Shown here one piece after another: positions 29,812 to 42,301 of a DNA stretch of 64,000 bases (within the stretch, counting starts at the first letter, position 1; each line of letters begins with the position of its first letter). The notes below the pieces were generated by a model that made no database searches, was not told the DNA's origin, and was given only the letters and a program-made list of their open reading frames with translations. The translations under genes and the position numbers were made by a program. Source of the stretch: Anthoceros angustus (Eukaryota; Streptophyta; Anthocerotopsida; Anthocerotales; Anthocerotaceae); assembly GCA_010909165.1 (NCBI GenBank), contig MU008180.1, positions 123,884 to 187,883 of the forward strand, written 5' to 3'.

Positions 29812-31635
29812 AAGGGAGGCGGCGGAGCAGCGGAGGAAGAAGGACACCTTGGAGTTACAACCCAAGACGCTGAGCAAAGCAAGGGGTTCTCAACGAGAGA
29901 GTCCAAGACTTCGAGAGAGAGCGCCCACTCAAGATGGAGCAGGAGGCGGCGGAGCAAGCGCGACCAGCCAGAAGTCGCGACAAGGAGATGGAGGATCTCC
30001 TGACTCACGGTGAGGTGGAGCAGAGAGAGATGGAAGACCGCAAGGAGACCTTGAGTCGCAGCCCAAACTACCATTGAGAGGAATGGTAGTCTCAGACGTG
30101 GTCGCGAACGCGAACGGAAATAGAGCGGCCCACCCTGACTGAGGCGGAGCGATGGAGCGAGGCGGGGCGTCGCCGAAATGGAGAAGGGAGGCGGCGGGGA
30201 GGCGGCAGAGTTGCCCGACCGTCTGAGAGGAGATGGCGAGTTAATGCCAATGGAGAGAAGCAAGAGCACGGAAGGCATAAGAAGCCGTCCGCTTGAGGAA
30301 GGCGGAAGCCACCGGGCGTATGGTACTCCTCCGGGAGGCGGCGGAGCAAGCGAGGAGTTGGAGGTGGAGCAACAACGGCGGGGAGGTGACCGAGGCAGCC
30401 TTGCACAAGGAAGTGGCCCTCCTATCAAACTGGCGGGGAGGTGGTCCAACAAGGCGTACGCTCGGCTCCGGAGCACCTATGGCGAAGGGAGTATCGGTGC
30501 CCCGCACACGTGGAAGAGGCAATCCAACAAGTGGATTCGGACTTTGCCTATTACCACGCCGAGCCCCGAAGAGGCCGGGCGCAGCGGCTCGGGACTGGCG
30601 GAGGCGGCCCGACTAGAGAGCCAAGGAGGCGGAAGCCCCGGTGAAGGTGGCCAAGGAGGCGGAAGCCACGGCAAGCCGATCACTCGGCGTGATCGGTGGA
30701 GGCGGCGGCGGAGATTGGACCACCAATCCCAAAGGCGGCGGGGAGGTGGCCGGACTCGGAGTCGAGGCCGGACCTCGAGGTCGGACTCGGGAAATAAACG
30801 GACTCACAGGTTCGGACTCGGCGTGATCGGGTGGAGGGAGGCGGCGGGGAGGCTGGAGGGCGAGGACACCTTGGAGTTACAACTCCAAGGCGTCGGAGCA
30901 CAAGGGGTTCTCAACGAGAGTCCAAGACTTGACGGGAGATAGGCGCCTCGGCTCTGCACGAAGATGGCGAGGCGGGGCGCAGCAGCGGACCGGCCGAGCC
31001 AGGAAGCTCGCGACAAGGAGATGGAGGATCTCGGACTCGGCTCGTGAGGTGGAGGCGGCGGCGGAGATGGAAGACGCAAGGAGACCTTGGGCTGACTTCA
31101 AACTACCATTGAGAGGAATGGTAGTGCGGGGCGTGGTCGCGGCAGCGAGCGAAATAAAGCGGCTCCATTGGCTGCGGGGAGATGCAGCGATGGAGCGAGG
31201 CGGGGCGTCGCCGAAATGGAGAAGGACACAGAAGCCCGATCGCGAGTTGCCCGGCCAAATGCAGAGGAGATGGCGGAGTTGCGGAGAATGGACGAAAAGG
31301 CGAGACAAAGGCTGCTGGTCGATTGAGGAAGGCGGAAGAGCAGCTGCGTTATGGTGGTATGGCGGGGCGGGCGGGGCGAGGAGTTGGGCGGTGGAGCAAC
31401 GGCGGTTGCGGGGAGGTGGCCGGCGGCCCTTGCGGCCTCGCGTGGCGGCAGCTCCGGCTATCAAACTGGCGGGGAGGTGGTCCAACAAGCCGGGCGCTCG
31501 ACTCCGGAGCACCTATGGCGAAGGAGTATCGGGTGCTCGGGGCTGGTGGAAGAGGCAATTCAACAAGTGGATTCGGACTTTGCCTATTACCACGCTGAGC
31601 TCCTGAAGGCGATGAGCCTCAGCTGCAAATAAACG
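29812..31635 (+). pseudogene. Degenerate, duplicated 3' coding part of the plus-strand retroelement
   Basis: At least two diverged copies: ACAAGGAGATGGAGGATCTC at about 29,979 and 31,012, and a GGTCCAACAAG..GCTCCGGAGCACCTATGG segment at about 30,442 and 31,481. Copy 2 ends with QVDSDFAYYHAELLKAMSLS followed by a stop at about 31,630. AGGCGG and GGCGGGGAGG are interspersed through the sequence and break the frame repeatedly. Confidence 0.5.
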
Positions 31636-31639
31636 GACC

Positions 31640-32640
31640 TGGAAGGCTCGGAGGAAGAAGGGCATGGGGACCACAGGGGACTCTAGTGGCCCCTGCTTGG
31701 AGACGACGGCAGGGGGAGAAGAGCCTCAAGAGGAGCGAGACAACGGACCCTGTGGTAAGTTCACCGCAACCCGCCTGGAGAAGGGAGGTGACCCCCGAAG
31801 GAGCCAACCCGACCCAAGACAAGGTCGGGTAGGGATGAGGACCTAGCAAGACGAGGTCCATGACAAGGGGTCCGGAGCTTGGGGACCGGACCGAATAAGT
31901 TCGACCCGAGGTCCGAACCCCAGAGACGAGGCCGGACCTCGAGGTCGGACTCGGGAAATAAACGGACTCACAGGTTCGGACTCGGAGTCGAGGCCGGACC
32001 TCGAGGTCCGGACCCAAGAAGAAGGAGGAGCCCTCTCGACTTACGCTTAGGGGAGCAGATAGGTGGCCCCACCGAGGGGACCCACGGGAGGCTGGGAGGA
32101 TGACGTTGGTAACGGGCGCCGCCGACACGCCGGAGCCAACCCGGCAGATTCCGGAGAAAGGAGGGGTCCCACCACGGATCATCCGATTGGGTGCGCCGAA
32201 TCGTGAGAGATTGGACCACCAATCCCAAAGGCGGAACCCGGGACCTTCCACCCACCACCGAAGGAGATAGGGGAGGAAATAGGATGGTAGGCGGCCGATT
32301 AGGTATACCGAAATGGCCATCACCGTAATAGGGGTGTAATAAAGACGCCGACTTGGGCGTAGTATAAGAGGGTCCGCTCAATAAATCATCTTTCTCTTGG
32401 TGTTGATGCCGCTCTGCGCACCTTGTGTGTCTTCTTGCTAACGTGAGTCCCGAGTCACCGAGCAGCACGCCTCCCGGAGAGATTGATCGGTTCCGTGACG
32501 AACCTAACGTGTCGCCCGCAGCCGCGCCCGCCGAACGGACCGAACGGTGAGCCGAGGGACTCGGGCGGCAGCCCGGACGAGAGGCCCAACGACGAGGAGG
32601 TCCTGACGTAACCCGCGGCCTTTCCCTAAGACCGATAAGT
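31640..32640 (+). mobile_element. LTR-like 3' end of the plus-strand retroelement
   Basis: Non-coding, with a TATA-like AGTATAAGAGGG (32,361-32,372) and an AATAAA at 32,380-32,385, followed by a T/C-rich block (ATCATCTTTCTCTTGG), a usual promoter/R arrangement in plant gypsy LTRs. CTCGGGAAATAAACGGACTC at about 31,950 also occurs at about 30,786 inside the body. LTR edges and a partner LTR were not identified. Confidence 0.5.
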
Positions 32641-32848
32641 GTAGTGTGAGGGAGAGAGGAACGGACTAGAGGTGCGAGTGACTTAACGTGAACGATACGG
32701 ACGCGAACGGGTCCTTAAACGCTTGGCCACACCGGCTCGCGGTGAACGCTATGGTAGTTAGACGCGAATCGATGAATGTGTGCGCGTGAGACGAATCCGA
32801 AGTAAGACGAGAATCGCCCGAAAGCGCAAACGGAGCCCTGTCATTACA
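32641..32848. other. Short spacer before the gypsy LTR
   Basis: No gene or repeat recognised. The bases TTACA immediately precede the LTR edge at 32,849 and would be the left target-site copy if the element is complete; no match is seen after 51,986. Confidence 0.3.
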
Positions 32849-34120
32849 TGGAGTGATTTTCTAAACCAAGTGGTCACAAAGAGGCCACATTTACCCTCTT
32901 TATCGCTAGACTTGAGATTCGTACCCAAGGGAGTGATTTCGTGTCAAGACAACCAAAACATAGCCAATCCAACCAAAACACGAGACATACAAAACATCTA
33001 GCGACTCTGAGACCAGCTACTATCCTAACAACACTCGGACATGGCTATCTTAGCCACGACTGTTGCTACCTTAACGGCGACCGGTTGCTATCTTAGCAAC
33101 CACCCTCTATTTTAGCAGTGGGACCCATCTCGGGTTCAGCTATTAATAGAAGGGTGGCCCACTTGGGGTCCAAGTGGATAAGATTGGACACCCTCTCTTA
33201 TCCTTCCACAAAGTCGGATCCACCAATCGAGTTGCGATCACACAACCCACCTCCTTACAGTAACACTTCCCGGATCTCTCTTTCTTCCCTCCAACCTTTC
33301 AGCTTTCCTCCCAAGCTTCATAGTCCTCCCAGGCTCTCACGACTCAGGTACCTCTTGCATCTCTCCATACTCCCCAAGTTCCTCTGCAACTCCTTCCGCT
33401 CCTTGTTCTCACACCTCACGGCCTCATTCAATCCCCACTTTCTCAGAAACATCACTTACGGACTTCTCCAATCCCTCTTACTTCTCTCCACAATCGGCAA
33501 CTCCCATGTCGGCATTTCCACTCCTCTCACAGTTCACTTTCTCACATTTTCCAAGCATACAAACCCGGACTCCGTCTCACTTCACCTTCTCTTCCACCCA
33601 CGGGCTCCCGCCTTGTCTCCTTTTCCACATGACCTTGACACCACAACTCAAACACAAGGTGAGTACTAGACAAGGAGAGAATGAGTAAGAATGGGACCTC
33701 CCGGCTTCACAATCCCCTTCCTCTTATCCTTGGGAACTCCTCCAAGGAGATCACCAGTTCCTCCCTTGCTTTCCACCACTCTTGCGGATCTGGTCACACG
33801 GATCTGGGCAACAGTAGTCTTCTCGGCTCCTCCTGGCGGAGAAAGGTGCCTAGACTCACAGCCTGGATCTGGTACCCCCAAACCCCGTGCTCACCCCAAA
33901 CAGGACTTTAGGCCAACATTGCTTACATTTCATCAAGAGGCTGCCTCTTATACCCAAGATCAGCCCACAAAAGCGGCTTGGCGCTTGCCAAAAATACCAA
34001 TCGGTCTTAGTCCCAAGCCTAGAGGCCTATCTCTTAATTCTATCCACTATGAGGGAAGATTAGTCTATAACACATGGGCCTTCATCTATTTGGGGCCACT
34101 TACCCTATTATCCCTCCACA
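32849..34120 (-). mobile_element. Gypsy family 1, 3' LTR (about 1.27 kb)
   Basis: On the minus strand it starts TGTGGAGGGATAATAGGG (34,120) and ends near AAAATCACTCCA (32,849). It matches 50,739-51,986 throughout with many short gaps. A TATA-like TATTAATAG lies near 33,144-33,152. It contains GGTTGCTATCTTAGCAACC (33,083-33,101), a copy of the family's inverted repeat. The outer end lacks the last CA seen at the other LTR. Confidence 0.85.
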
Positions 34121-36450
34121 GGCCTCCTAGGCCGCCTATGTTCTCCTCTTGCTCTTCTCCTCTTGGGGGTTGGGCAATCTCTCCACAAAATCTCCACCTC
34201 CTCGAGCTGGACTCCTCCCTCTCTTGTGCTCGCCGCTTACTCCTCCTCGGTGAGCTCTTGAATCTGGATGGGTCGGTGAAAGTCTCCCGTGAGTCCAACC
34301 CATAGGTAGGATCCGGTGCCGTCAAGGCATGGATCAAGTACCTCCATGTCCCCCCTGTGCCCACAACCACATAAACTTTCAGGGAGACAATCTTCTCTCC
34401 GGCCAAGGAGAATCCGGGCACATGATTATCTTGATAAGCATCCCTCAATCTAATGCACCATTGGGAAGTTAGACTTCTTAGGCGGTGCTTACCGCTCCCC
34501 AGCTGTTGTCCTCCTCCAGTCTTATTTGCCCCTTTCTTCCTTCTTTGGCTTTGGTCTTGGAGCTTATTCTGTTGTCTAGCAGTGCAGTGCTTCCCTAGCA
34601 ACCCGGTGCTTGCTTAGCAACCTCCTCGGCTGCTAACTCGGCAATGATTCTTCCATAGGAGCCTCGCCTCTTCCACGGTGGCCCTCCTTGCAATCCAGCC
34701 CTCTTGGCCTCCTTCCACCTTTCCTAGCCTCGTCCCTCTCCTTCTGCGCCGGTGAGGCATCCGAGGTTTCGGCCACTTGTGCATCGAAATAACATTCTGC
34801 AGCTCTCCTATGGTGCTTTGTGTCGGAGAGCCATGAGGCTTCTGGTCCTTAGACTTGCAACTCCTCTCGGACCTTCCCTATTTCCACTTCCAAGCTGCTT
34901 AGGCGTCCCTCCAAAACCTCCTTCTCCTTCTTCATCTTCTGGAGCTCCTCCAGCTGCTCCCCTTGTTGCTTCCCTTGCTGCGCCTGTAAACCTAACAAGG
35001 AGAGGACCAGAGCTATCTGATCTTCCATCTCGCCCCTGGTGCGTGCCATAGCTGAAACCAACTCCTGTAGGGTGATGTTAGGTCCCCAGACCTTGCTGGG
35101 AATGGGCTCCCTCCTTCCTATCTGTCGCAGCTGACCGCCCCCTGTCACAACTTCCGGGGTATACTTGAAAGACACTTCCTTGAACAGGTAGTCACTCTCT
35201 CGGATCAGCTCGGCTGTGCCCAAGGGTTGGTGATTCCTCCTGTTGACTGTGGTTTCCCGGCCCCAGGCTCCACAGGATATTGGTGCTGCCAGCCTTGCCC
35301 TTGTCTTGTACATCCGGTGAGCTCCCGTGCGCTCTTGTGGCTCTAGGTGTGTTGGAGTCCCCGTTGCTCCCGGCTCCTCTTGGTACTGTTGGGGCCTTAG
35401 CAGCTGTTGCCTTGTTAGCAACCCTTGGTACTACCTTAGCCAGTCACATTCCTTTCATGGACACTTGGACTTCTCATCTTCACTCCCGGTGCCCGAGATG
35501 GCCTCTTCCTCGACTCCTCTTTGGGCTTCCTTCTTTCAAACACGGCCTCCAGTGAAAGGTGAGACCATCTCCATTCCCTCCGGCAACTGGCATGGTCAAA
35601 ACGTGGATTAAGAAGGGAGATAGAGGCGAGGGCTAGGTGATGGTAGGGTCAAGTGGTCCCTCTCACACTGTTGTGTCATAGAACATCCGGCCCAATCTAT
35701 CTTGGACCCTCTCACCACCTCATAGAAAGACAAGGAAATGGTCGGCAATGTGCTCCAGCTTCTTAGTGAGTGAGAGCAGGATCCACTGGCTAATCCGGCC
35801 CTCGGTCTAGCTTGTTGGTGACCCAGCCATTCTCCACTCTAGACAATGTGGGAGCAATGACCGCTTGTGCCTCCTGCGACTTTTGAGGAGATGGTTTCTG
35901 AAAGGTCAATGATTATCCGCCACATTCCTCTTGGTCTCTCATAAACAGCCCGAACAATGAATATTCCAGTGCGGGGTTGGTCCTCACGTTGCCTTCCCCA
36001 ATGGCCTTCTCCCTCATGCGCTCTGCACACTCCAAAACCAACGTGGGCTATTGTAGCACCACTTTTTGTCCATGAAGGACGGTGATGCTTAGCCACCAAA
36101 GACCCCGCCTTCACTCTCCGATTGCCCCATATTGGGCCATTGGGCGATCGTAATGGCCTCAATGGCGGCCGGATTCTTCTTAGGCGCCATGCTCCTGTCC
36201 CGAATTCAACTTAGACAGCAAAGGCGGGATCCCCACAGCCGAACAGCCGCTCGGCTTCGGCCTCCGCGGTGGCGAGTGTCACCTGATTTTGCCGGGCGGA
36301 ATCGCAATCCGGTTCGCGGTGACCCACTGCGCCGTCACCATCTCCGCGCTTGGTGGCCGCGGTGATGTTCCGGCCCCTCGTGTACTCTGCCCGGCGACTC
36401 GGCGCTTGCCGGCGGTGACCCCCACCTTCTGGTTATAAGAATCCCTATGT
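34121..36450 (-). pseudogene. Gypsy family 1 post-integrase ORF with coiled coil, copy A
   Basis: The best frame (35,421-34,849) reads MLTRQQLLRPQQYQEEPGAT, GRETTVNRRNHQPLGTAELI, SDYLFKEVSFKYTPEVVTGG and ITLQELVSAMARTRGEMEDQ, then a heptad-rich QGEQLEELQKMKKEKEVLEG and RLSSLEVEIGKVREELQ. It continues broken through a KWCIRLRDAYQDNHVPGFSL-like segment (about 34,470-34,400). It lies between integrase and the 3' LTR. A Lys-Pro-Arg-rich stretch with VAK repeats precedes the CIRL block. No homology to capsid or envelope is visible; role unknown, but the coiled coil suggests assembly. Confidence 0.6.
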
Positions 36451-38520
36451 TTTCCGGACCTCCATGTCCCTCGTGCCCACAACAACATAAACTTTCGGGG
36501 AGATAATCTTCTCTCCACCAAGGAGAATCCGGGCACATGATTATCTTGATAAGCATCCTCAATCTAATGCACCATTGGGAAGTTAGACTTCTTAGGCGGT
36601 GCTTACCCGCCTCCCTGCTTTGTCCTCCTCCCGATCTTCTTGCCTTTCTTCCTTCTGGCTTTGGTCTTGGAGCTTGTTGTTGCTTCCTAGCAAGAGTCTG
36701 GCTTCCCTCAACGGCGGTTGCTTGCTTAGCAACCTCCTCGGCTGTTGCTAACTCGGCAACAGATTCTTCCATAGGAGCCTCTGCCTCTTCCACGGTGGCC
36801 CTCCTTGCAATCCTGGCCCTCTTGGCCTCCTTCCAGCCTTTCCTAGCCTCGTCCCTCTCCTTCTGTAGCGCTCAGCGAGGGCATCCGAGGTTTCAGCCTG
36901 CACTTGTGCATCTGAAATAACATTCTGCAGCTCTCCTATGGTGCTCTGTGTGTCGGAGAGCTGAGCCATGAGGGCTTCCTGGTCCTTAGACTCACGCAAC
37001 CCCCTGACCTTCCCTATTTCCACTTCCAAGCCGCTAGGCGTCCCTCCAAAACCTCCTTCTCCTTCTTCATCTTGAGCTCCTCCATGCTCCCTGTTGCTTC
37101 CCTTGCTGCTGTAAACCTAACAAGGAGAGGACGAGCTATCTCGATCTTCCATCTCGCCCTGTGCCATAGCTGAAACCAACTCGAGGGTGATGTTAGGTCC
37201 CGGACCTTCTGGAATGGGCTCCCTCCTTCCTATCTGTCAGACCGACCGCCTCACACAACTTCCGGTATACTTGAAAGCCACCGCTTGAATGTAGTCACTT
37301 TCTCGGACCCGCCGTGCCCAAGGGTTGGTGATTCCTCCTGTTGACTGTGGTTTCCCGCCCCTGCCCTGGATATTGGTGCTGCCCCGGCCTTGCCCTTGTC
37401 TTGCTTCGCCTGTGTGAGCTCCCGTGCGCTCTTGTGGCTCTAGGTGTTGGAGTCCCCCCGGCTCCTCTTGGTACTGTTGGGGCCTTAGCAGCTTGTTTTG
37501 TTAGCAACATGCTACCTTAGCCACGGTCACATTCCTTTCATGGACACTTGGACTTCTCATCTTCACTCCCGGTGCCGGAGATGGCCTCTTCCTCCGACTC
37601 CTCTTGGGCTTCCTTCTTTCAAACACCGGCCTCCAAATGAAAGGTGAGACCATCTCCATTCCCTCCAAAGAACTGGCATGGTCAAAACGTGGATTAAGAA
37701 GGAGATAGATGAGGGGCTAGGTGATGGTAGGGTCAAGTGGTCCCTCTCCCTCGCATGTCATAGAACATCCGGCCCAATCTATCTTGGACCCTCTCACCAC
37801 CTCATAGAGAAAGACAAGGAAATGGTCACAATGTGCTCCTTCTTAATGAGTGAGAGCACAGGATCCACTGGCTAATCCGGCCATTTCGGTCTAGCTTGTT
37901 GGTGACCCATTCTCCACTCTAGACAATGTGGGAGCAATGACTTGGCCTCCTGCGACTTTTGAGGAGATGGTTTCTGAAAGGGTCAATGATTATCCGCCAC
38001 ATTCCTCTTGGTCTCTCATAAACAGCCGAATAAATTGAATATCCCGGGGTTGGTCCTCACGTTGCCTTCCCCAATGGCCTTCTCCCTCATGCGCTCTGCA
38101 CACTCCAAAACCAACGAGGGGCTATTGTAGCACCACTTTTTGTCCATGAAGGACGGTGATGCTTAGCCACCAAAGACCCCGCCTTCACTCTCCGGTGCCC
38201 CATATTGGGCCATTGGGCGGTCGTAATGGCCTCAATGGCGGCGAGGAGTATTCTTCTTAGGCGCCATGCTCCCTGTCCCAAATTCCCGCTTAGCCACCAA
38301 GACTGGAGGATGCCTCGCCGGCTCCACTGGCGAGTGTCCGCCTGATTTTACGCCGGAATCCGCAATCACGTGCAGGACTGTGCACTTGCCCCACCCCCTA
38401 TCCGCTCGGTGACCGGCTTCGATTATTCCAGCCCTCGTGTTACTCCTGCTCCGCCACGGCATGCCCAACGACTTGTGGCGTGACCATGCTGCCTCGGTTA
38501 TAAGAATCCCTATGTTTTCC
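36451..38520 (-). pseudogene. Gypsy family 1 post-integrase ORF, tandem copy B
   Basis: Repeats 34,340-36,450 with gaps: SQWCIRLRMLIKIIMCPDSP at about 36,590-36,530, the VATAEEVAKQATAVEGSQTL stretch near 36,720, the MEVEIGKVRG coiled-coil end at 37,029, and RETTVNRRNHQPLGTAG at about 37,350. Upstream it holds VKAGSLVAKHHRPSWTKSGA (about 38,190). Copies A and B meet at about 36,450. Confidence 0.6.
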
Positions 38521-38966
38521 GGGACATTCCTCGATCGCCCAGGCTTCCTGTCCCGACCACACCGCTTTTCCACCAATTTTGCGGGAGTTCCTGGCCATAC
38601 TGGCCTATCAACCCACCGTGCTCTTCCCAACTTCTTGCGGCACCGCGCCCGCGCACCGCCCGCCCTCTGCGCCGCCCCGGACGCCACCAATCGATTCGGT
38701 CCTCCCTGCGCGCTCGTCGCTGATGCCGCCAGCGACTCCCGGCTGTGCCACGCCCTTGTGTCGCCGGCGTTCGCTCGGTCTCCGTCCACGTGCGCCGAGC
38801 TTGAGGCGGCGCCGTCTTCAATCCGCTGGATTCGATGCAAATCCTCTTCCCCTTTGTTCTTAATTGCCAATAGGACCCCCTTACTTCCGTTTGGGTATTC
38901 CTTGTAATTCCATCGATTGGATTTTCCGAAGTCATTGGAAAGAAACTCCAACTTGGTTGCTACCAT
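38232..38966 (-). CDS. Gypsy family 1 first post-integrase ORF (start region)
   Basis: A 244-codon open frame starting MVATKLEFLSNDFGKSNRWN, then LHRIQRIEDGAASSSAHVDG, RKKLGRARWVDRPVWPG and a C-terminal MAPKKNTPRRH. The start MVATKLEFLSND recurs at about 40,800 and 42,583 in the tandem integrase copies, always a few hundred bases after the pol stop, so it is the normal ORF after pol. No catalytic motif seen. It is rich in Arg and Gly, which would fit a nucleic-acid-binding protein, but that is a guess. Confidence 0.5.
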   Translation of the reverse strand: MVATKLEFLSNDFGKSNRWNYKEYPNGSKGVLLAIKNKGEEDLHRIQRIEDGAASSSAHVDGDRANAGDTRAWHSRESLAASATSAQGGPNRLVASGAAQRAGGARARCRKKLGRARWVDRPVWPGTPAKLVEKRCGRDRKPGRSRNVPENIGILITEAAWSRHKSLGMPWRSRSNTRAGIIEAGHRADRGWGKCTVLHVIADSGVKSGGHSPVEPARHPPVLVAKREFGTGSMAPKKNTPRRH

Positions 38967-39379
38967 AGCAACAGCTCCGAGTCGGTTGTGGTCATAGCAG
39001 CAGCCTGTAGCCTAGCAACGCGTTAGCAACGAGCGGAACCCTCCGAGGTTACATCCGGGATCGGGACTAGACTCTCTTCCTCCTACTAGGCTCTAGTAGA
39101 CTTTTCTTTATTCCTAACCTACTTCACATTCCAACTCCACACGATTCTCACTTAAACACAAAACAAAAAAACACTCCTTTCCGAGTGCGGTACCCATGTG
39201 GTCACCACATACTCCCTTCTCATTTGTTGGCGTCCCGCCAACTTATTAATGTCTACTTCACATTCCAACTCCACACGATTCTCACTTAAACACAAAACAA
39301 AAAAACACTCCTTTCGAAATTACCCATGTGGTCACCACATACTCCCTTCTCATTTGTTGGCGTCCCGCCAACTTATTAA

Positions 39380-40350
39380 TACTTCTTCACGCGCCAACCA
39401 TTGACCACGGTTGTAGTCCATCAAGTTGCGTTGTATGGATCCATTGTCGAACACTTGCAGCACCTGTAGGGACCCATCCATCTAAGATGCGACTTCGAAG
39501 TGCATGTACTGTTATCATACAACGCCAAGTCCCGGAACAACGTACTCTTGTTTTGACTTGGTCATGCCATTCCTTCCTCTTCTCTTGGATGTTACGTGCC
39601 AAGGCTTGTTCCTATTCTCCATGTGCTGAACAAAGCCTATGAGCCTCTCAAGCGGCTCTCCTCCACCGTCATCCTCTTATGCTCTTGGACTCTCAAGCGT
39701 TGGCACTTCAAACTCAATGGGCATGGTGGTGAGTGCCCATAGGTGAGGTAGTAGAGTCTGTTGTGTGGTCACCTTCTCACTGTCTGTCGCCCTGGCGAGT
39801 GAAGCTTCCGGTCCCAATCGTAGGTGTAGGTGGCGGTCAACTTGTTGAGGATCACGCAAGCAATCCATTAGCTTTCTCCGTGAGTCCATTCGCCTTGGGG
39901 TTGTAGGGGTGGTCTTCCTGTGGCTGATGTTGAAGTACTTCACCATGTGTGAGATCACCTCGTTGATGAAATGGGTACCCACCCATTCCAACGAACTGCT
40001 TGTAATGATGTACTCAAACAAGAACACAGCCACCACATTTGTGTCCACGGGCAAGGCTTGAGCTTCCACCATGCAGTACGGTGGTCCGTTGCTACGAATA
40101 TATTGATTTTGGTCCCTTGGTCTTGGTCATTGAAGTCTATCCCCACTTTCAAAGGCGCCAAGGCTAGGATAGGGACCAATGGCCCTTGTGTGGTCTGGTT
40201 GGCTTCAACCCTTTGACATGCATCTGGCAGCTTGATGAACTCCCTAGCATCTATGTGCAAGGTTGGCCACCAATACCACCTCCAAGATCTTCTTACAGTC
40301 ACGTTGGCGGCGTGACCATGCTCCACCTTCTGGTTATAAGAATCCCTATG
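39380..40350 (-). pseudogene. Gypsy family 1 integrase, copy 3 (diverged)
   Basis: Contains LPDACQRVEANQTTQGPLVP, LALAPLKVGIDFNDQDQGTK (first catalytic Asp region), EAQALPVDTNVVAVFLFEYI, VGTHFINEVISHMVKYFNIS and HRKTTPTTPRR, then the C-terminal AQ/IQEKRKEWHDQ with LDGWVPTGAASVRQW. Differs from copies 1 and 2 by many short gaps. Confidence 0.85.
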
Positions 40351-40516
40351 TTTTCCGGACATTCTCGAGAATGCTTGGGCACGTGCTGTCGCCACCGCTT
40401 TTCCACCTTTGCAGCGGTTTCTGGCCACTTCACTGGCCCTATCAACCCACCGTGCTCTTCCCAACTTCTTGCGCACCAGCCGCGGCTTTTGCTCGCCCTT
40501 GACCTCCATCCGCGCA

Positions 40517-42054
40517 TCCTCCGGACCGCCACCAATCACGATTGGTCCTCCCTGCGCGCTCGTCGTGATGCCTCAGCGACTCACGTGCCTTCCCTTGTGT
40601 CGCCGGCGTTCGCTCCGTCTCTCCAATTCGCTCGAGCTTGAGGCGGCGCCGTCTTCAATCCGCTGGATTCGATGCAAATCCTCTTCCCACTTCTTAATTG
40701 CCAATAGGACCCCCTTACTTCCGTTTGGGTATTCCTTGTAATTCCATCGATTGGATTTTCCAAGTCATTGGAAAGAAACTCCAACTTGGTTGCTACCATA
40801 GCAACAGCTCCGAGTCGGTTGTGGTCATAGAGCCACAGTAGCAACGGCCCTAGCAACGCGTTAGCAACGGTCGAGCCAACCCTCCGAGGTTGTCCGGGAT
40901 CGGGACTAGACTCTCTTCCTCCTACTAGGCTCTAGTAGACTTTTCTTTATTTCCTAACCTACTTCACATTCCAACTCCACGATTCTCACTTAAACACAAA
41001 ACAAAAAAACACTCCTTTTTGAGTACCCATGTGGTCACCACATACTCCCTTCTCATTTGTTGGCGTCCCGCCAACTTATTAATAATACTTCTTCACGCAA
41101 CCATTGACCAGTTGTAGCGAATCCATCAAGTTCTTGCGGTATGGATCCATTGTCGAACACTTGCAGCACCTGTAGGGACCCATCCATCTAAGATGCGACT
41201 TCGAAGTGCATGTACTGTTATCATACAGCAAGTCCCGGAACAACGTACTCTTGTTTTTGCGACTTAGGTCATGCCATTCCTTCCTCTTCTCTTGGGCGTT
41301 ACGGGACGCCAAGGCTTGTTCCTATTCTCCATGTCTGAACAAAGCCTATGAGCCTCTCAAGCGGCTCTCCTCCACCGTCATCCTCTTATGCTCTTGGACT
41401 CTCAAGCGTTGGCACTTCAAACTCAATGGGCATGGTGGTGAGTGCCCATAGGTGAGGTAGTAGTCTGCGTGGTCACCTTCTCCATCTGTCGCCCTGGCAG
41501 CGAGTGAAGCTTCCGGTCCCAATCGTAGGTGTAGGTGGGTTCAACTTGTTGAGGATCTGCAAAGCAATCCATTAGCTTTCTCCGTGAGTCCATTCGCCTT
41601 GGGGTTGTAGGGGTGGTCTTCACTGGGCTGATGTTGAAGTACTTCACCATGTGTGAGATCACCTCGTTGATGAAATGGGTACCTGTCGCTAACCCAATTC
41701 AGCGCACCGTACCTTGTAATGATGTACTCAAACAAGAACACACTGGCCACCACATTTGTGTCCACGGGCAAGGCTTGAGCTTCCACCATGCGGTCAGTGT
41801 GTTGCTACGAATATATTGATTGGCTCCCCTTGGTCTTGGGTGAATCATTGGAAGTCAATCCCCACTTTTCAAAGGCGCCAAGGCTAGGATAGGGACCAAT
41901 GGCCCTTTGTGGTCTGGTTGGCTTCAACCCTTTGACATGCATCCTGGCAGCAGTGAACTCCCTAGCATCTATGTGCAAGGTTGGCCACCAATACCACCTC
42001 CAAGATCTTCTTACAGTCACGTTGGCGTGTGGTGACCTCCGGCCTCCTCCTCAT
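40517..42054 (-). pseudogene. Gypsy family 1 integrase C-terminus plus next-ORF start, exact copy 1
   Basis: Holds, in minus-strand order, integrase core (HIDAREFTAARMHVKGLKPT, EAQALPVDTNVVASVFLFEY, DRYPFHQRGDLTHGEV in a shifted frame), the C-terminal ASRNAQEKRKEWHDLSRKNK, FRDLLYDNS and LRWMGPYRCC, the pol stop at 41,079, then MVATKLEFLSND (about 40,798). As far as I can read, the 1,538 bp match 42,302-43,839 exactly at an offset of 1,785. Confidence 0.85.
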
Positions 42055-42301
42055 GCAAGGCGGCGAGAACCCGGTCCTTTTGACCATCCTTGACCCACAA
42101 CCTCTCAACTCCATCGGCCCTACCATGCTTGTCTCGCTTAACAGCATGCGGAAGTATAGAACAACCTCTGTTGACAGGCGTTGTCGACTGTTGCTAAAAG
42201 CGAAAGACCTCCTCATAGGTGGCTGCCAAACTTCTCCCTCCCTTCTCATTTGGTCTGTACCTCCGTTTCCGATCAACTTGGCATTGGGCCTAGCACTCTC
42301 C

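Noticed and set aside
29718-30476. Long minus-strand Leu/Ser/Pro-rich ORF (252 codons)
   Set aside because: Antisense shadow of GC-rich, Glu/Arg/Gly-coding plus-strand retroelement DNA. Similar shadows at 30,877-31,512 and 28,092-28,670 were rejected for the same reason.
30178-30942. 254-codon plus-strand ORF as an intact gene
   Set aside because: Gly/Arg-rich, spans a diverged copy of a block seen in other frames nearby, and has no consistent frame between copies.
33118-33669. 183-codon plus-strand ORF starting MGPISGSAINRR
   Set aside because: It lies wholly inside the family 1 LTR and the homologous stretch at 51,010-51,540 does not keep the frame.
38437-38907. Plus-strand 156-codon ORF
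   Set aside because: Opposite strand of the post-integrase ORF, whose minus-strand frame recurs in tandem copies.
38954-38970. X-box-like GTTGCTACCATAGCAAC as an RFX transcription factor site
   Set aside because: Only a motif resemblance. The motif is spread through coding and non-coding parts of one transposon family, so I report it as a repeat and make no claim about RFX.
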